Shown here in pieces: positions 50,712-60,909 of a stretch of 64,000 nucleotides of DNA (positions are counted from its first letter, which is position 1; the number at the start of each line of letters is the position of its first letter). The notes beneath the pieces were generated by a model. It was not told the origin of the DNA, did not search any database, and saw only the letters and a list, made by a program, of their open reading frames with translations. The stretch lies in assembly GCF_000482385.1 (NCBI RefSeq), contig NZ_AXVD01000001.1, positions 124,001 through 188,000 of the forward strand, read 5' to 3'. Position numbers and translations under genes: made by a program. The DNA comes from Nocardia sp. CNY236. Its GTDB lineage: Bacteria; Actinomycetota; Actinomycetes; Mycobacteriales; Mycobacteriaceae.

Positions 50712-51253
50712 TTGAATGATGCTACTCGATGATTTGCGATTGTGGGTGCGTGGGGAGGCCCACTTTCGAAGTTTTTTCCACGGGCCTACCTTCTGGTCGG
50801 CCGATCATCACGATTGCTGATCCGTTGGCCGCTCGTGTGTTTCGGCTTTCGGACGAGACCCCCAGCAGATGTGCCCGGTTGGTTCCGCGACGCCCGTGGC
50901 TGTTGCGCGCACCGGCGAAAGCGGTCGCTGCGACGGTGGGCCGGACCCCGCTTGCGGCAGTGGTGGGTCGTTGCGGTTTCCCATAGCGCAAGTGTGGGCT
51001 GTATGTCGCACACCACACCGGTCGTAAAACCTGTCACAAACTGTCAGACCGTGGTGCGACGGTGATGTACATGAACGTGTCCGAATACTCGGCAGGCCGA
51101 GCGGCGCTGCGTCCGAAAATTTGGATGAAGTTGTCGGTGATCATCGCAATACTGGAATCGAGTACCGGTGGCCGCTGGATCTCACGGCCGGGCTCGATCT
51201 GCACCCATGGCCTTGCGCCGAACACGATCCGCACCGTCGATCTCAGGAGAGTT

Positions 51254-52258
51254 ATGCCCGATGCAATAATCGCCGAAGGGTTGGTCAAGCGATACGGTCA
51301 GCAGGTAGCCCTCGATGGACTGGATTTGGCGGTCCCGGAGGGAACCGTCACCGCGCTGCTCGGCCCCAACGGTGCAGGTAAAACCACAGCGGTCCGCGTG
51401 TTCACTACGCTGCTGTCACCAGATGCGGGTCGGGCGACGGTGGCGGGAATCGACGTGCTACGCAATCCGCAGGCTCTGCGTTCGCTGATCGGGGCGTCGG
51501 GACAATATGCCGCGGTCGACGAATACCTCACCGGTTTCGAGAACCTGGAAATGGTGGGACGCCTCTATCATTTGGGCATCCAGCGAAGTAAGGAACGCGC
51601 GCGGGAACTGCTCGAGCGTTTCCGCTTGGCGGACGCCGCCGACCGCCCGGTCAAGGGATACTCCGGTGGCATGCGCCGCCGCCTGGATCTGGCCGGCGCG
51701 CTGGTCGCCAATCCGCCGGTGCTCTTCCTCGACGAGCCGACGACCGGGCTCGATCCGCGTGCTCGCCTCGACCTGTGGGATGTCATCGAAGAGTTGGTCG
51801 CAGGTGGCACAACGCTCTTGTTGACTACGCAATATTTGGAGGAGGCCGACCGACTCGCGGACTCCATCGCAGTGATCGACCGAGGTACGGTAATCGCCGA
51901 GGGAACCGCCGATGAACTCAAGTCCATGGTCGGCGGCGACCGTATCGAACTCACCGTCGACCGCGCAGACAGTTTGGCGACGGCCGAGGATGCGCTGAGG
52001 ACCCTCGCCGATGGAGAAATTCAACTCGAGCCGGGACTGCGCCGGATCACCATCCCCGTCTCCGACGGGTCACAGGCTCTCGTCGAGGCGATCGGCAGGC
52101 TGACTGCGCACGGCATGCAGATTCACGATGTCGGCCTGCGCCGCCCATCCTTGGACGATGTGTTCCTCACCCTCACAGGTCCGGGAATGTCGATGCCCAC
52201 CAACGGCGAGAACCGGATACCGACCGATGAATTGCAGACCGAAGGAGTGATCCGATGA
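51254..52258 (+). CDS. ABC transporter ATP-binding protein (DrrA-like)
   Basis: 334 residues of the daunorubicin-resistance (DrrA) type. Walker A GPNGAGKTTAV, signature YSGGMRRRLDLA, Walker B LFLDEPTTGLDPRAR and the H-loop region LLLTTQYLEEAD, then a C-terminal extension (GDRIELTVDRAD) typical of DrrA. Start at 51254 follows CAGGAGAG. Stop overlaps the permease start by 4 bases (ATGA). Confidence 0.92.
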   Translation: MPDAIIAEGLVKRYGQQVALDGLDLAVPEGTVTALLGPNGAGKTTAVRVFTTLLSPDAGRATVAGIDVLRNPQALRSLIGASGQYAAVDEYLTGFENLEMVGRLYHLGIQRSKERARELLERFRLADAADRPVKGYSGGMRRRLDLAGALVANPPVLFLDEPTTGLDPRARLDLWDVIEELVAGGTTLLLTTQYLEEADRLADSIAVIDRGTVIAEGTADELKSMVGGDRIELTVDRADSLATAEDALRTLADGEIQLEPGLRRITIPVSDGSQALVEAIGRLTAHGMQIHDVGLRRPSLDDVFLTLTGPGMSMPTNGENRIPTDELQTEGVIR

Positions 52259-53103
52259 CCGCCACGGCACCGGTTCCGGCGCCGTCCACGCTGGGTGCGC
52301 GACTGTCGATCGTCGCCGGCGACAGCCTGACCATCGCGAAACGCAATGTGATCAAGATCAGGCGGGTACCCGAGGTTCTGGCCTTCTCCACGCTGTCGCC
52401 GATCATGTTCGTGCTGATGTTCGCCTATGTCTTCGGCGCGGCGATCGAGGTACCGGGAATGACCGGTGGCTATCGCGAGTTCCTCATCGCGGGCATCTTT
52501 GCCCAGACCGTCGTATTCGGTGCGACGTTCACCGGTACGAGCCTGGCCGAGGACATGCAGAAGGGGATCATCGATCGGTTCCGATCGCTACCGATGGCGC
52601 CGTCGGCGGTGCTGTTCGGTCGCACGATCAGTGATGTGGTGCTCAATGTGGTCAGTCTGACGGTGATGTCACTCGCCGGCTTCGTCGTCGGCTGGCGAAT
52701 CCGCGGCTCGTTCCTCGACGCAGTGCTGGCGTATTTCCTCTTGCTGGCGTTCGCCTACGCGGTGTCGTGGATCATGGCCGTCGTGGGTCTGCTGGTGCGG
52801 GCTCCGGAGGTGTTCAACAACGCCAGCTTCATCGTGATCTTCCCACTCACCTTCATCGCCAACACCTTCGTGCCGAGTGAGAAGTTGCCCACTGTACTGC
52901 GCGTGATAGCCGAGTGGAATCCGGTGTCGTCGCTCGCCCAGGCGACGCGCGAATTGTTCGGCAATACCACTCCACTGGCGCCCGTGCCGGAGACCTGGTC
53001 GCTACAGAATCCAGTGGCTACCACATTGCTGTGGGTCGTGGTGATCCTGGTGATCTTCGTACCGCTGGCCATGCGCCAGTATGATAAGGCGATCAGCCGC
53101 TGA
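52255..53103 (+). CDS. ABC-2 type permease (DrrB-like)
   Basis: 282 residues with six membrane spans and the ABC-2 family motif (AEDMQKGIIDRFRSLPMAPSAVLFGRTISD) after the second span. Pairs with the DrrA-like ATPase to export a lipophilic compound. Polar C-terminal end AMRQYDKAISR. Confidence 0.92.
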   Translation: MTATAPVPAPSTLGARLSIVAGDSLTIAKRNVIKIRRVPEVLAFSTLSPIMFVLMFAYVFGAAIEVPGMTGGYREFLIAGIFAQTVVFGATFTGTSLAEDMQKGIIDRFRSLPMAPSAVLFGRTISDVVLNVVSLTVMSLAGFVVGWRIRGSFLDAVLAYFLLLAFAYAVSWIMAVVGLLVRAPEVFNNASFIVIFPLTFIANTFVPSEKLPTVLRVIAEWNPVSSLAQATRELFGNTTPLAPVPETWSLQNPVATTLLWVVVILVIFVPLAMRQYDKAISR

Positions 53104-53121
53104 GTGGAATTCCTTCCGATG

Positions 53122-53328
53122 TCAGTGTTCGTGCTCCGTGCCGGTTCCGGCGGCCGATACGGAGCCGCTGCGTACCCGACCGATTCGTGGCGGCGCCGCA
53201 GCCGGTTGCACGGGATGCGGTCGGCGAGTTCGAGCCAGATACGCGGCGCCACCTGCGAATGCGACGGCGGCCACGAGGACGAATCGACTGGTGGAACGCG
53301 AAGTGACGTGCAGGCGCCCAGAGGTCAT
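53122..53328 (-). CDS. Small single-span membrane protein, tentative
   Basis: 68 residues with one membrane segment (FVLVAAVAFAGGAAYLA) and a polar C-terminal part, starting at 53328 (MTSGRLHVTSRSTS). The opposite strand has no better candidate between the ABC permease and the rhomboid gene. Coding is likely but not certain; function unknown. Confidence 0.4.
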   Translation of the reverse strand: MTSGRLHVTSRSTSRFVLVAAVAFAGGAAYLARTRRPHPVQPAAAPPRIGRVRSGSVSAAGTGTEHEH

Positions 53329-53442
53329 TGGACCACTGTGGCATATGGCGGTGGCTCGTGCAGAATCCTGTCGCCGGGTGGCGGGGCTTGCCCGACGTCC
53401 ACGGTGACGGGACGACAGAGTCGACTCACGTCGTGATCGAAT

Positions 53443-54321
53443 GTGACCATGTACCCTGAGCCGCCCGCACCGACGTGCTTCCGCCATTCGAATCGCCCGA
53501 CCGGCCTGGCCTGCACGCGGTGCGGCCGGCCCGCGTGTGCGGAATGTCTGCGTCCTGCGGCGGTCGGCCAACACTGTGTCGACTGTCTGCGCCAGGATCA
53601 ACGAAGTGCGCCGCAGGTACGGACCGTCGCTGGAGCTCCGGCGCCCCGATCCGCTGCCCCCCTGGTGACCTACGCGCTGATTGCGATCAATGTCGTGATC
53701 TACGCGATCACCGCCGCACAGGCGAACAGCCTGGTGGGCGACCAGCGACGATCGGTTCTGTTCATCGACTGGGTGCTGTTTCCGCCTGCAGTCGCGAGCG
53801 GTGAGTGGTGGCGTGTCCTCGGTTCCGGGTTCCTCCATTTCGGACTGCTCCATTTGGTGATCAACATGTTCGCGCTCTACATCGTGGGCCGAGATGTCGA
53901 ACTCGTGCTGGGACCGCTGCGGTATATCGCGGTATATCTGGTTTCGCTGCTCGGTGGTTCGGCCGCGGTCATGGTGTTGGCGCAGAACGCGGCGACAGCC
54001 GGAGCCTCGGGTGCGGTCTACGGCTTGTTCGGGGCGATCACGGTAATACTCATCCGCTTGCGCCGGAACCCGAACGCCATGTTGATCACCATCGGCATCA
54101 ACGTATTCATCAGTTTGTCGCTGCCCGGCATTTCATTGTGGGGACATCTCGGCGGTTTGGCGGCGGGAACGCTGGCGACGGTCGGCATCCTGTTCTTGCC
54201 TGGTTGGCTCCGGGTCGAGTCACCGGCAACCGTTCGACTGCTCGGATGGGGCGCTGTGGCGACCATCGCGATCGCCGCGTTGTGGATTGTGGTGGTGAGT
54301 GCGATCACCCTCACGGTCTGA
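53443..54321 (+). CDS. Rhomboid-family serine protease
   Basis: 292 residues: an N-terminal zinc ribbon (CTRCGRPACAEC, CVDCL), then six membrane helices. The catalytic Ser is in GASGAVYG and His in WGHLGGLAAG; the conserved WRVLGSGFLHFGLLHLVINM is present. It cuts membrane proteins within the bilayer. Similar to Rv0110 of M. tuberculosis. The start is GTG 53443; ATG 53449 is equally possible. Confidence 0.9.
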   Translation: MTMYPEPPAPTCFRHSNRPTGLACTRCGRPACAECLRPAAVGQHCVDCLRQDQRSAPQVRTVAGAPAPRSAAPLVTYALIAINVVIYAITAAQANSLVGDQRRSVLFIDWVLFPPAVASGEWWRVLGSGFLHFGLLHLVINMFALYIVGRDVELVLGPLRYIAVYLVSLLGGSAAVMVLAQNAATAGASGAVYGLFGAITVILIRLRRNPNAMLITIGINVFISLSLPGISLWGHLGGLAAGTLATVGILFLPGWLRVESPATVRLLGWGAVATIAIAALWIVVVSAITLTV

Positions 54322-54335
54322 TCGGGACGTTCGCT

Positions 54336-54351
54336 CGCTTCACGTGAAACA
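54336..54351. promoter_or_regulatory. parS-like site
   Basis: CGCTTCACGTGAAACA matches parS at 14 of 16 bases with a perfect right half. It lies about 42 kb from oriC, between the rhomboid gene and the PH-domain gene. Confidence 0.75.
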
Positions 54352-54408
54352 TCGCGGCCCGGTGCCTGGGCACCGGTTGGTTCGAGATCGGTTGGTTCGA
54401 GATCGGAT

Positions 54409-54894
54409 TCAGCGCGCCGTGTCCCCGGACAGTCGCATCGCCGCGATCAAGTCCTGGTACACGACCACCGGGTCGGTACCCAGGTCCCAGCGACTGAAGA
54501 TCAGTAGTCGCTCCGAGCCGTCGCGCTCGACGTCGAGTTCCAATGTGGGCATCGTGCGCCCGAGGCGGCGGAAGCTCACCACCCGGGCGCGCAGGATTCG
54601 ATCGGCGGTGTACTCGTCTGCTCCGAGGAGGGTGCGGACCACCAGGCGTGGTCGAGCGCCGGTCAGTACCGACAATCGTGGCCGTTGCCGGAATCCGAGC
54701 ACCGCGAGGCCGAGGAGGCCGGCAGCTGCCAACCCGACGAGTAGCCGGCTTGTCGCGTCGGCGGCTAACACGGCGGCGACGGCCAAGGCGATTCCGCCCA
54801 GCGTTACTGCGACGAGCGCCGCTGCGGGCGTAGTCCACGCCAGTATCGTCTCGTCGCGGTCCGTCGACCGAGGATCTGGACGCTCTGGAGTCAC
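54409..54894 (-). CDS. PH-domain membrane protein (Rv0010c-like)
   Basis: 161 residues: two membrane segments (LVAVTLGGIALAVAAVLAA, LLVGLAAAGLLGLAVLGF) then a PH-like domain ending RLLIFSRWDLGTDPVVVYQDLIAAM, the same ending as in M. tuberculosis Rv0010c. Start is GTG 54894. A 15-bp tandem duplication lies just after its end (54375-54404). Same leftward direction as crgA, which is upstream of it. Function unknown. Confidence 0.8.
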   Translation of the reverse strand: MTPERPDPRSTDRDETILAWTTPAAALVAVTLGGIALAVAAVLAADATSRLLVGLAAAGLLGLAVLGFRQRPRLSVLTGARPRLVVRTLLGADEYTADRILRARVVSFRRLGRTMPTLELDVERDGSERLLIFSRWDLGTDPVVVYQDLIAAMRLSGDTAR

Positions 54895-54917
54895 GGCAGT
54901 TCCAATCGCTGCTCGAA

Positions 54918-54938
54918 TTGTCCACAGAATCATCCACA
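54918..54938. promoter_or_regulatory. Two DnaA boxes between crgA and the PH-domain gene
   Basis: A perfect TTGTCCACA (54918-54926) and TCATCCACA (54930-54938, one mismatch), 3 bases apart and in the same direction. They lie just downstream of crgA and upstream of the PH-domain gene start. Confidence 0.75.
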
Positions 54939-54976
54939 GGTGTGCATGAATGACATCACTGTAACCCGCGTGCGGC

Positions 54977-55240
54977 TCAACGCCAGCGCATGGTCATGAT
55001 CAAGCCCACCACCATCAGGCCGAAGCCGATCAGAAAGTTCCATGCATGCAGATCGTTCATCCAGCTGATCTGTTCGGCCGCCAGGTAGTAGACCAGCAGC
55101 CAGAGCAGCCCGGCCACCATGAACCCGAGCATGATGGTCACGTACCAGACCGGAGATGGCCCGGCCTTCACCTTCACTGGGACCCGTGAGGCCGGGTTGA
55201 TCGTGTAGTCGGTCTTCTTGCGGACCTTCGACTTGGGCAT
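54977..55240 (-). CDS. crgA: Cell-division regulator CrgA
   Basis: 87 residues starting [20 protein letters not shown], the CrgA N-terminus, with two membrane segments ([42 protein letters not shown]). It binds FtsZ, FtsQ, FtsI and the PG machinery and slows division in actinomycetes. Start at 55240 follows GAGGACGTC. Homologous to Rv0011c and in its expected place near pknB. Confidence 0.96.
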   Translation of the reverse strand: MPKSKVRKKTDYTINPASRVPVKVKAGPSPVWYVTIMLGFMVAGLLWLLVYYLAAEQISWMNDLHAWNFLIGFGLMVVGLIMTMRWR

Positions 55241-55409
55241 GACGTCCTCGTATTCGGCGTACAGGTCGGTACCGGGCGGGCGGAATCCTGTCGGCCGAAC
55301 CCACTCGCCGCTGGTGGACGAGGCTGCGGCGCCCGCCGGTGTGCCTCCAGGCTATCCCAACTGGGAATGAATGCGACGCCGCGCCGGGCCGGGCCGTAGT
55401 CTCGACGTC

Positions 55410-56054
55410 ATGCGCGTTCTCGTCGTCGACAATTACGACAGCTTCGTTTTCAACCTGGTGCAATACCTGGGGCAGTTGGGTGTCGAGGTTGTGGTCTGGC
55501 GCAACGACGATGCGAACCTGACCGACGTCGACGCCGTTGCCGGCGACTTCGATGCCGTTCTCATCAGCCCTGGCCCTGGTACCCCGGACCGGGCCGGCGC
55601 AAGTATCGACCTGGTGCGCTCCTGCGCTGCCCACCGCGTTCCACTGCTCGGTGTATGTCTCGGGCACCAAGCGATCGGTGCGGCGTTCGGGGCGAGGGTC
55701 ACCAGGGCTCCCGAGCTGCTCCACGGCAAGACGAGTGCGGTGTTCCACAGCGGAGTCGGTGTGCTGGCCGGTCTACCCGACCCGTTCACTGCCACGCGAT
55801 ACCACTCGCTCACGGTGCTGGAGGACACGCTACCGCCAGAGATCGAGGTGCTCGCCCGCACCGAGAGTGGGATCGTGATGGCGATGCGCCATCGCACCCT
55901 GCCCATCCATGGAGTGCAATTCCATCCCGAATCGGTGTTGACCCAAGGCGGACACCGCATGCTGGCGAACTGGCTCGGGATCAGCGGAGAGCGCATTGCC
56001 GAAGGGTTGGTGCGGACGCTGGAGGCGGAGGTTGCCGCATTGGTGCCGCGGTGA
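55410..56054 (+). CDS. trpG: Anthranilate/aminodeoxychorismate synthase glutamine amidotransferase
   Basis: A class-I glutamine amidotransferase of 214 residues. The catalytic Cys is in LLGVCLGHQAIG, the His and Glu in IHGVQFHPESV, and the oxyanion region is SPGPGTPD. It supplies ammonia for anthranilate or aminodeoxychorismate; trpG and pabA can not be told apart by sequence and it may serve both. Orthologue of Rv0013. The start at 55410 gives MRVLVVDNYDSFVFNLVQYL. The 169-bp gap to crgA carries both divergent promoters. Confidence 0.93.
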   Translation: MRVLVVDNYDSFVFNLVQYLGQLGVEVVVWRNDDANLTDVDAVAGDFDAVLISPGPGTPDRAGASIDLVRSCAAHRVPLLGVCLGHQAIGAAFGARVTRAPELLHGKTSAVFHSGVGVLAGLPDPFTATRYHSLTVLEDTLPPEIEVLARTESGIVMAMRHRTLPIHGVQFHPESVLTQGGHRMLANWLGISGERIAEGLVRTLEAEVAALVPR

Positions 56055-56755
56055 CTCGTCCGTATGTGCTGCTGTCGATCGCAGTGAGCATCGACGGCTA
56101 CATCGATGACACCGGTCCCGAGCGGCTTCGATTGTCCAACGCGGCGGACTTCGACCGGGTCGACCAACTGCGCGCCGATTCCGACGCCATCTTGATCGGT
56201 GCGCAGACCTTGCGCAGCGACAATCCACGACTGCTGGTGGACAGCCCGGACCGCAGAGCAGCCCGCCTAGCGGCGGGAAAACCGGAATATCCGCTCAAGG
56301 TGACCGTGTCGGCAGGCGGTGATCTGAGCCCGAAACTGCAGTTCTGGCACCACGGTGGAGACAAACTCGTCTACACCACGGCGGCAGGCGCGAAAAGGCT
56401 CGTCGAACGCTTGTCCAACCTGGCGGACGTGGTGAACCTCGGCGCCGGAGTCGACTTCGGCGCCGTGCTGGACGACCTGGGTGTGCGTGGGGTCACCCGC
56501 CTCATGGTGGAGGGCGGCACTCGCGTGCATACCGCCCTCCTGGCTGCCGACCTGGCCGACGAGCTACAGATGGCGGTTGCACCGATCCTGATCGGCACCG
56601 CCGGCGCGCCGCGCTTCCTTGCCCACGCCACCTACCCGGGCGCGCCCAACCGGAGGATGCGGTTGCAGGACGTCACTCAGGTCGGCGATGTCGCCGTGTT
56701 GCGATACTTCCCGAAGAAGAGCTGGTCGGGGGTCGCGACTCAGGGGCGCCCGTAG
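56051..56755 (+). CDS. RibD C-terminal-like reductase
   Basis: 234 residues of the RibD_C/DHFR fold: PYVLLSIAVSIDGYIDDTGP, DAILIGAQTLRSDNPRLLVD, RLMVEGGTRVHTALLAADLADELQMAVAPILIG. Acts on a pyrimidine or pterin-like substrate in relatives. The GTG start overlaps trpG's stop (GTGA), so co-translated with it. The 3' end overlaps the convergent CBS-domain gene by 16 bases. Chorismate/folate-type context suggests a pterin role but this is a guess. Confidence 0.8.
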   Translation: MTRPYVLLSIAVSIDGYIDDTGPERLRLSNAADFDRVDQLRADSDAILIGAQTLRSDNPRLLVDSPDRRAARLAAGKPEYPLKVTVSAGGDLSPKLQFWHHGGDKLVYTTAAGAKRLVERLSNLADVVNLGAGVDFGAVLDDLGVRGVTRLMVEGGTRVHTALLAADLADELQMAVAPILIGTAGAPRFLAHATYPGAPNRRMRLQDVTQVGDVAVLRYFPKKSWSGVATQGRP

Positions 56756-57159
56756 ACTGCGGTCACGAATTCTCCGATTTGATTGTCGTCCAGGTGTCGC
56801 GCCAGATCGGCTTCACTGATCATGCCGACCAGCTGATTGTTCTCGATCACCGGAACTCGCTTGATGCGGTGTGTTTCCATTTCGTCGAGGACGACCTCGA
56901 TGTCGGCATTCGCATCGACCCATCGTGGAGTGGCTTCGCACATCTCGCTGAGCGGCATGTCCGATGGCGACTTGTCCTGCGCGATGCATTTCACGACGAT
57001 GTCGCGGTCGGTGACGATTCCGCACATCCGTTCGTTTTCGTCCGATACGACCAGCGACCCGACGTCGAGATCTGCCATGATCCGCGCCGCATCCGCGACG
57101 GTCTGGTCCTTACCGATCCACCGTGCTCCGAGTTTCATGATGTCCTTGGCAGTGGTCAT
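56740..57159 (-). CDS. CBS-domain protein (Hrp1-like)
   Basis: 139 residues made of two CBS motifs (ADAARIMADLDVGSLVVSDENERMCGIVTDRDI and DEMETHRIKRVPVIENNQLVGMISEADLA). Similar to hypoxic response protein 1 (Rv2626c) in size, binding adenosine nucleotides or other ligands. The start follows GAGGAGG. Convergent with the RibD-like gene; not part of the pknB operon because of the 234-bp gap. Confidence 0.85.
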   Translation of the reverse strand: MTTAKDIMKLGARWIGKDQTVADAARIMADLDVGSLVVSDENERMCGIVTDRDIVVKCIAQDKSPSDMPLSEMCEATPRWVDANADIEVVLDEMETHRIKRVPVIENNQLVGMISEADLARHLDDNQIGEFVTAVYGRP

Positions 57160-57345
57160 GAGTAAGCCTCCTCGTTCCTCAGCCAGTTGTCATTCATTCG
57201 AATGGAGCAGAGCAATTCTCTCGCTGCGCCATGGACTGGGGAGGGGTTTTCCGTATTCGATCTCGAGCGAATCGGCAATGGGAGAAGAATTCTCCGTTCT
57301 TTTCCATTCCGACATCCATACGTTGCATGTTTCCGACGAGCTGTG

Positions 57346-57393
57346 TCGAAGTCGTGAGGTAGTCGAAGTCGTGAGGTAGTCGAAGTCGTGAGG
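57346..57393. repeat. Three 17-bp tandem repeats after pknB
   Basis: Three units of TCGAAGTCGTGAGGTAG stand directly after the pknB stop. Outside coding sequence. Confidence 0.85.
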
Positions 57394-59286
57394 TCAGGTG
57401 AACGCACCGATCGTGATTCCGATGTCGCCATTCTTCGCCACGGACGAACCGGCTGGCGGTTGCTGCGCGACGATGCGGCCGACATTGGTCGGATCGAACA
57501 CCGTCGACCGTTTGAGTTGCCCGGCGCTGCCGGTCCAGCCGTTCTGGCGCAGTACCTCCACTGCCTGCGCAGGTGTGAGCCCTCTGAGCTCGGGCATCGT
57601 GATCCGGTCGCCGGTGGACACTTGAATGGTCACGACCGATCCTTTGTCGGCGGTCGAGCCACCCGCGGGCTTGGTTCCGATTACCTGGCCCTTCGGCTGA
57701 GACGAGGTGACGTCCTGGACCTGAACCTCGAAGCCGGCCCCCTCGATGTTCGGCTGCGCGACGTCGATGGACTGCCCGATCACATTCGGCACGCGGACCT
57801 TCTCCGGACCTGTGCCGACAATGAGCTTGATGGCCCGGCCCGCGTCGACCCGGGCGCCGGCCGCGGGATTGGTGCCGATCACTTTGTCGGCGTCTTGGAG
57901 GCTGGAGGGTTTGAGATCCACGTTCGGATCGATATCCAACCCGATGGAGTTGAGCTTCTGTGTCGCCTCCTGCTGGCTCAAACCGTCGAGTTTCGGCACC
58001 TGCACCTGAGTCGGGCCGGTGGAGACCTGAACCGTGACGGTACTGCCCTCATCGATGCGCGAGCCGCCCAAAGGCCGGGTGGCAATTACATTGCCCGTCG
58101 CAACCTTGCTGTCCGCCTTTTGCTGGATCGCCACCGCGAACCCGAGCTGTTGTAGAGCTTGCTGAGCTTGCTCCGAGGACGTGTTCGATAGGTCGGGCAA
58201 AGTCACCTGGTCGGGTCCGCTACCCGGACCGAGGAGTACCCAGAACAACGCGAAAGCGACGGCAAGGGTCACTACTGCGCCGAGTGCGATGTAGCCGACC
58301 CGCCGATGACCAGGTGGTTGCGTCAGTTCCTGTTCGGCGGTGTCGTCATTGTGCTCGACGGTGCGGTAGCTGCGCGGTTCGAGGTGGTCGGCTCCCATGA
58401 TTGTGGTGCGATCCTCGTCGGTCATCACCATCGGCGCACTCGGTCGCTGCCCACCGAGGACTCGAATGAGGTCGGCGCGCATCTCGGCCGCGGTCTGGTA
58501 GCGGTTCGCCGGATTCTTGCTCATGGCCTTGAGCACGACCGAATCCAGTTCACGCGGCACACCGGGGTGTACGTGTGAAGGCAGGCGCGGATCCTCCCGC
58601 ACGTGCTGGTAGGCGACGGCAACCGGCGAATCGCCGGTGAACGGCGGCTCACCCGTGAGAATTTCGAACAGCACGCAGCCGACCGAATACACGTCCGAGC
58701 GGGCATCGACCGTCTCCCCGCGGGCTTGTTCGGGCGAGAGGTACTGCGCAGTGCCGATCACTGCTGCGGTCTGCGTCATCGGATTGGAGCTGTCGGCGAT
58801 GGCGCGCGCGATGCCGAAATCCATCACCTTCACCGCGCCTGCCCGGTTGATCATGATGTTGGCCGGCTTCATATCGCGGTGCACGATGCCGGCCCGGTGA
58901 CTGAAGTCCAGGGCGGCACACACGTCGGCGATGATTTCCATCGCGCGCCGTGGTGGCAGCGGTCCGTCGCTGCGTACGATGTCGCGCAGCGTCTCGCCGT
59001 CGACGTACTCCATCACGATGTACGGCAGCGGGCCGCCGTCGACCTCGGCTTCGCCGGTGTCGTAGACCGCGACGATCGCGGGGTGGTTGAGCGCGGCGGC
59101 ATTCTGCGCTTCGCGCTTGAATCGGAGATAGAACGTCGGGTCGCGCGCCAAATCGGCGCGCAGCACTTTGATCGCGACGTCTCGACTCAGGCGCAGGTCG
59201 CGCGCCTTGTGCACCTCGGACATACCGCCGAACCCGATGATCTCGCCCAGCTCGTAGCGAGAGGAGAGGTTCTTCGGGGTCGTCAT
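57394..59286 (-). CDS. pknB: Serine/threonine protein kinase PknB with PASTA repeats
   Basis: 630 residues: kinase domain (1-280) with GFGGMSEV, the ATP Lys in VAIKVLR, catalytic [11 protein letters not shown] and activation loop [17 protein letters not shown]; juxtamembrane region; one membrane span ([20 protein letters not shown]); four PASTA domains that sense peptidoglycan. Essential in mycobacteria; phosphorylates CwlM among others. ATGA overlap with pknA. Last gene of the leftward pstP-rodA-pbpA-pknA-pknB operon. Confidence 0.98.
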   Translation of the reverse strand: MTTPKNLSSRYELGEIIGFGGMSEVHKARDLRLSRDVAIKVLRADLARDPTFYLRFKREAQNAAALNHPAIVAVYDTGEAEVDGGPLPYIVMEYVDGETLRDIVRSDGPLPPRRAMEIIADVCAALDFSHRAGIVHRDMKPANIMINRAGAVKVMDFGIARAIADSSNPMTQTAAVIGTAQYLSPEQARGETVDARSDVYSVGCVLFEILTGEPPFTGDSPVAVAYQHVREDPRLPSHVHPGVPRELDSVVLKAMSKNPANRYQTAAEMRADLIRVLGGQRPSAPMVMTDEDRTTIMGADHLEPRSYRTVEHNDDTAEQELTQPPGHRRVGYIALGAVVTLAVAFALFWVLLGPGSGPDQVTLPDLSNTSSEQAQQALQQLGFAVAIQQKADSKVATGNVIATRPLGGSRIDEGSTVTVQVSTGPTQVQVPKLDGLSQQEATQKLNSIGLDIDPNVDLKPSSLQDADKVIGTNPAAGARVDAGRAIKLIVGTGPEKVRVPNVIGQSIDVAQPNIEGAGFEVQVQDVTSSQPKGQVIGTKPAGGSTADKGSVVTIQVSTGDRITMPELRGLTPAQAVEVLRQNGWTGSAGQLKRSTVFDPTNVGRIVAQQPPAGSSVAKNGDIGITIGAFT

Positions 59287-60872
59287 GGCTGTCCTTGTGA
59301 AGACGTAGCGGATGCGGCGCGAGTGACCGAGAACCCCCAGGCGCTGGGAATCTCCGGGATCGGCAGATCGGTAGTCGGAACAGGTGGCTCGGTAGGAACG
59401 GTCGTCGACGCCGCAGTAGTCGATGCCGTGGTGGTGCCTACGGCGGAGGTGGTGGTTTCTACGGTAGTGGTGGGTGTCGACGGCATCGGTGTGGTCGGCG
59501 TAGGTGCGGACGACGTCGGTTCGTCGCTCGTCGTCGGTGGCTGTCCAACAGTGGTCGTGGGCGCCTGGATGGGAGGCGGGGCGACCGGTTCGGGAACTGT
59601 TGTGGGTATCACCACAGGAGGTTCCGGCGCATCGACGGTGGTGGTGATCGCCGGCGGGACGAGAGAGGCGCTCGACAGCGGCGTCGAGGGCGGTGTCGAG
59701 GGAGGTGGTTTGCTCGGCGTGAACACCAGCCAGTAGGTGATCACGCCGAGCAGTAGGGCGCCGATGCCGAGTGCGGCGAACCTCTTCTGCGCCGGAGTGA
59801 CGCGTCGAGCGCCGCTGGGATCTCCCGGCGACTGGTGGCCCCCTGCTCCGGCCAATGCCGTCGCCGCCTCGGCCGGACCGCCATGCTGTGCGGCCCCGAC
59901 CGGCGGGGGTGTATAGCGTGCGGTCGCATTGTCGAAAACCGGTTGCGTGGAGCGGATGACGGCAGTCGGTCCGGGTGGCAACACCTGAGTGGCGCCGGTA
60001 GGGGGCACGGTGACCTGGACACCGCCGGGCCGCGGCGGACGTTGGCCTGCCCGCACCGCGGCGACTGCGTCGGCGAACTCGCCGCCCCGGCTATAGCGTC
60101 GCGCGGGGTCCTTCTCCATGGTGATCTCGATCAGTTCGCGCACATTGGCGGGGAGATCGGACGGCAACGGGGGTGGGGTTTCACGGACGTGCTTCATGGC
60201 CACGGTAATTGCGCCGTCTCCGGCGAAGGGGCGCTGCCCGGCGAGAGCCTCATAGCCGACCACACCGAGCGAGTACACGTCGCTCGCAGCGGTGGCATCC
60301 TCGCCGACCGCCTGTTCCGGCGCGATGTACTGAGCGGTACCCATCACCATGCCGGTTTTCGTCACCGGCGAAGCATCCACGGCCTTGGCGATGCCGAAGT
60401 CGGTGATCTTCACTTGCCCGGTAGGCGTGACCATGATGTTACCCGGCTTCACATCACGGTGAACCACACCGGCGCGGTGCGCCACGTCGAGAGCGCGCCC
60501 GGTCTGTTCCAACATGTCCAGGCCCTGAGACACCGACAGCTTGCCGAGCCGGCTGAGTACATTGTTCAACGGCTCGCCCTGGACCAATTCCATCACCAGG
60601 TAGGCGGTCTCGCTGTTCTGGGGATCGACGGTCTCACCGTAGTCGTGTATCCCGGCTATACCGGAGTGGTTCAGCTGCGCAGTGGTCTTCGCCTCGGTGC
60701 GGAACCTGAGTCGGAACGTCGGGTCGGTCGAGAACTCCGCTTTGAGCACCTTGACTGCGACTCTGCGGTCGAGTCTGGTGTCCAGGGCTTCCCAGACCTG
60801 ACCCATGCCGCCGGTCGCGATCAGTCGCTGCAGCCGGTACCGGTCGGCGATGGTGGCACCGTTGTTCAGCAT
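59283..60872 (-). CDS. pknA: Serine/threonine protein kinase PknA
   Basis: 529 residues: kinase motifs [26 protein letters not shown] and [11 protein letters not shown]; after the kinase a disordered part, a membrane span ([20 protein letters not shown], about 365-385) and a Pro/Thr-rich extracellular tail without PASTA. Shapes the cell through FtsZ, DivIVA/Wag31 and others. The start at 60872 gives [14 protein letters not shown]; the family N-terminus is short, so the earlier ATG at 60950 is unlikely. Its stop overlaps pknB. Confidence 0.97.
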   Translation of the reverse strand: MLNNGATIADRYRLQRLIATGGMGQVWEALDTRLDRRVAVKVLKAEFSTDPTFRLRFRTEAKTTAQLNHSGIAGIHDYGETVDPQNSETAYLVMELVQGEPLNNVLSRLGKLSVSQGLDMLEQTGRALDVAHRAGVVHRDVKPGNIMVTPTGQVKITDFGIAKAVDASPVTKTGMVMGTAQYIAPEQAVGEDATAASDVYSLGVVGYEALAGQRPFAGDGAITVAMKHVRETPPPLPSDLPANVRELIEITMEKDPARRYSRGGEFADAVAAVRAGQRPPRPGGVQVTVPPTGATQVLPPGPTAVIRSTQPVFDNATARYTPPPVGAAQHGGPAEAATALAGAGGHQSPGDPSGARRVTPAQKRFAALGIGALLLGVITYWLVFTPSKPPPSTPPSTPLSSASLVPPAITTTVDAPEPPVVIPTTVPEPVAPPPIQAPTTTVGQPPTTSDEPTSSAPTPTTPMPSTPTTTVETTTSAVGTTTASTTAASTTVPTEPPVPTTDLPIPEIPSAWGFSVTRAASATSSQGQP

Positions 60873-60909
60873 CGAGATTCCCGTACCTTCACTCGCAGAT
60901 CCATATCGT

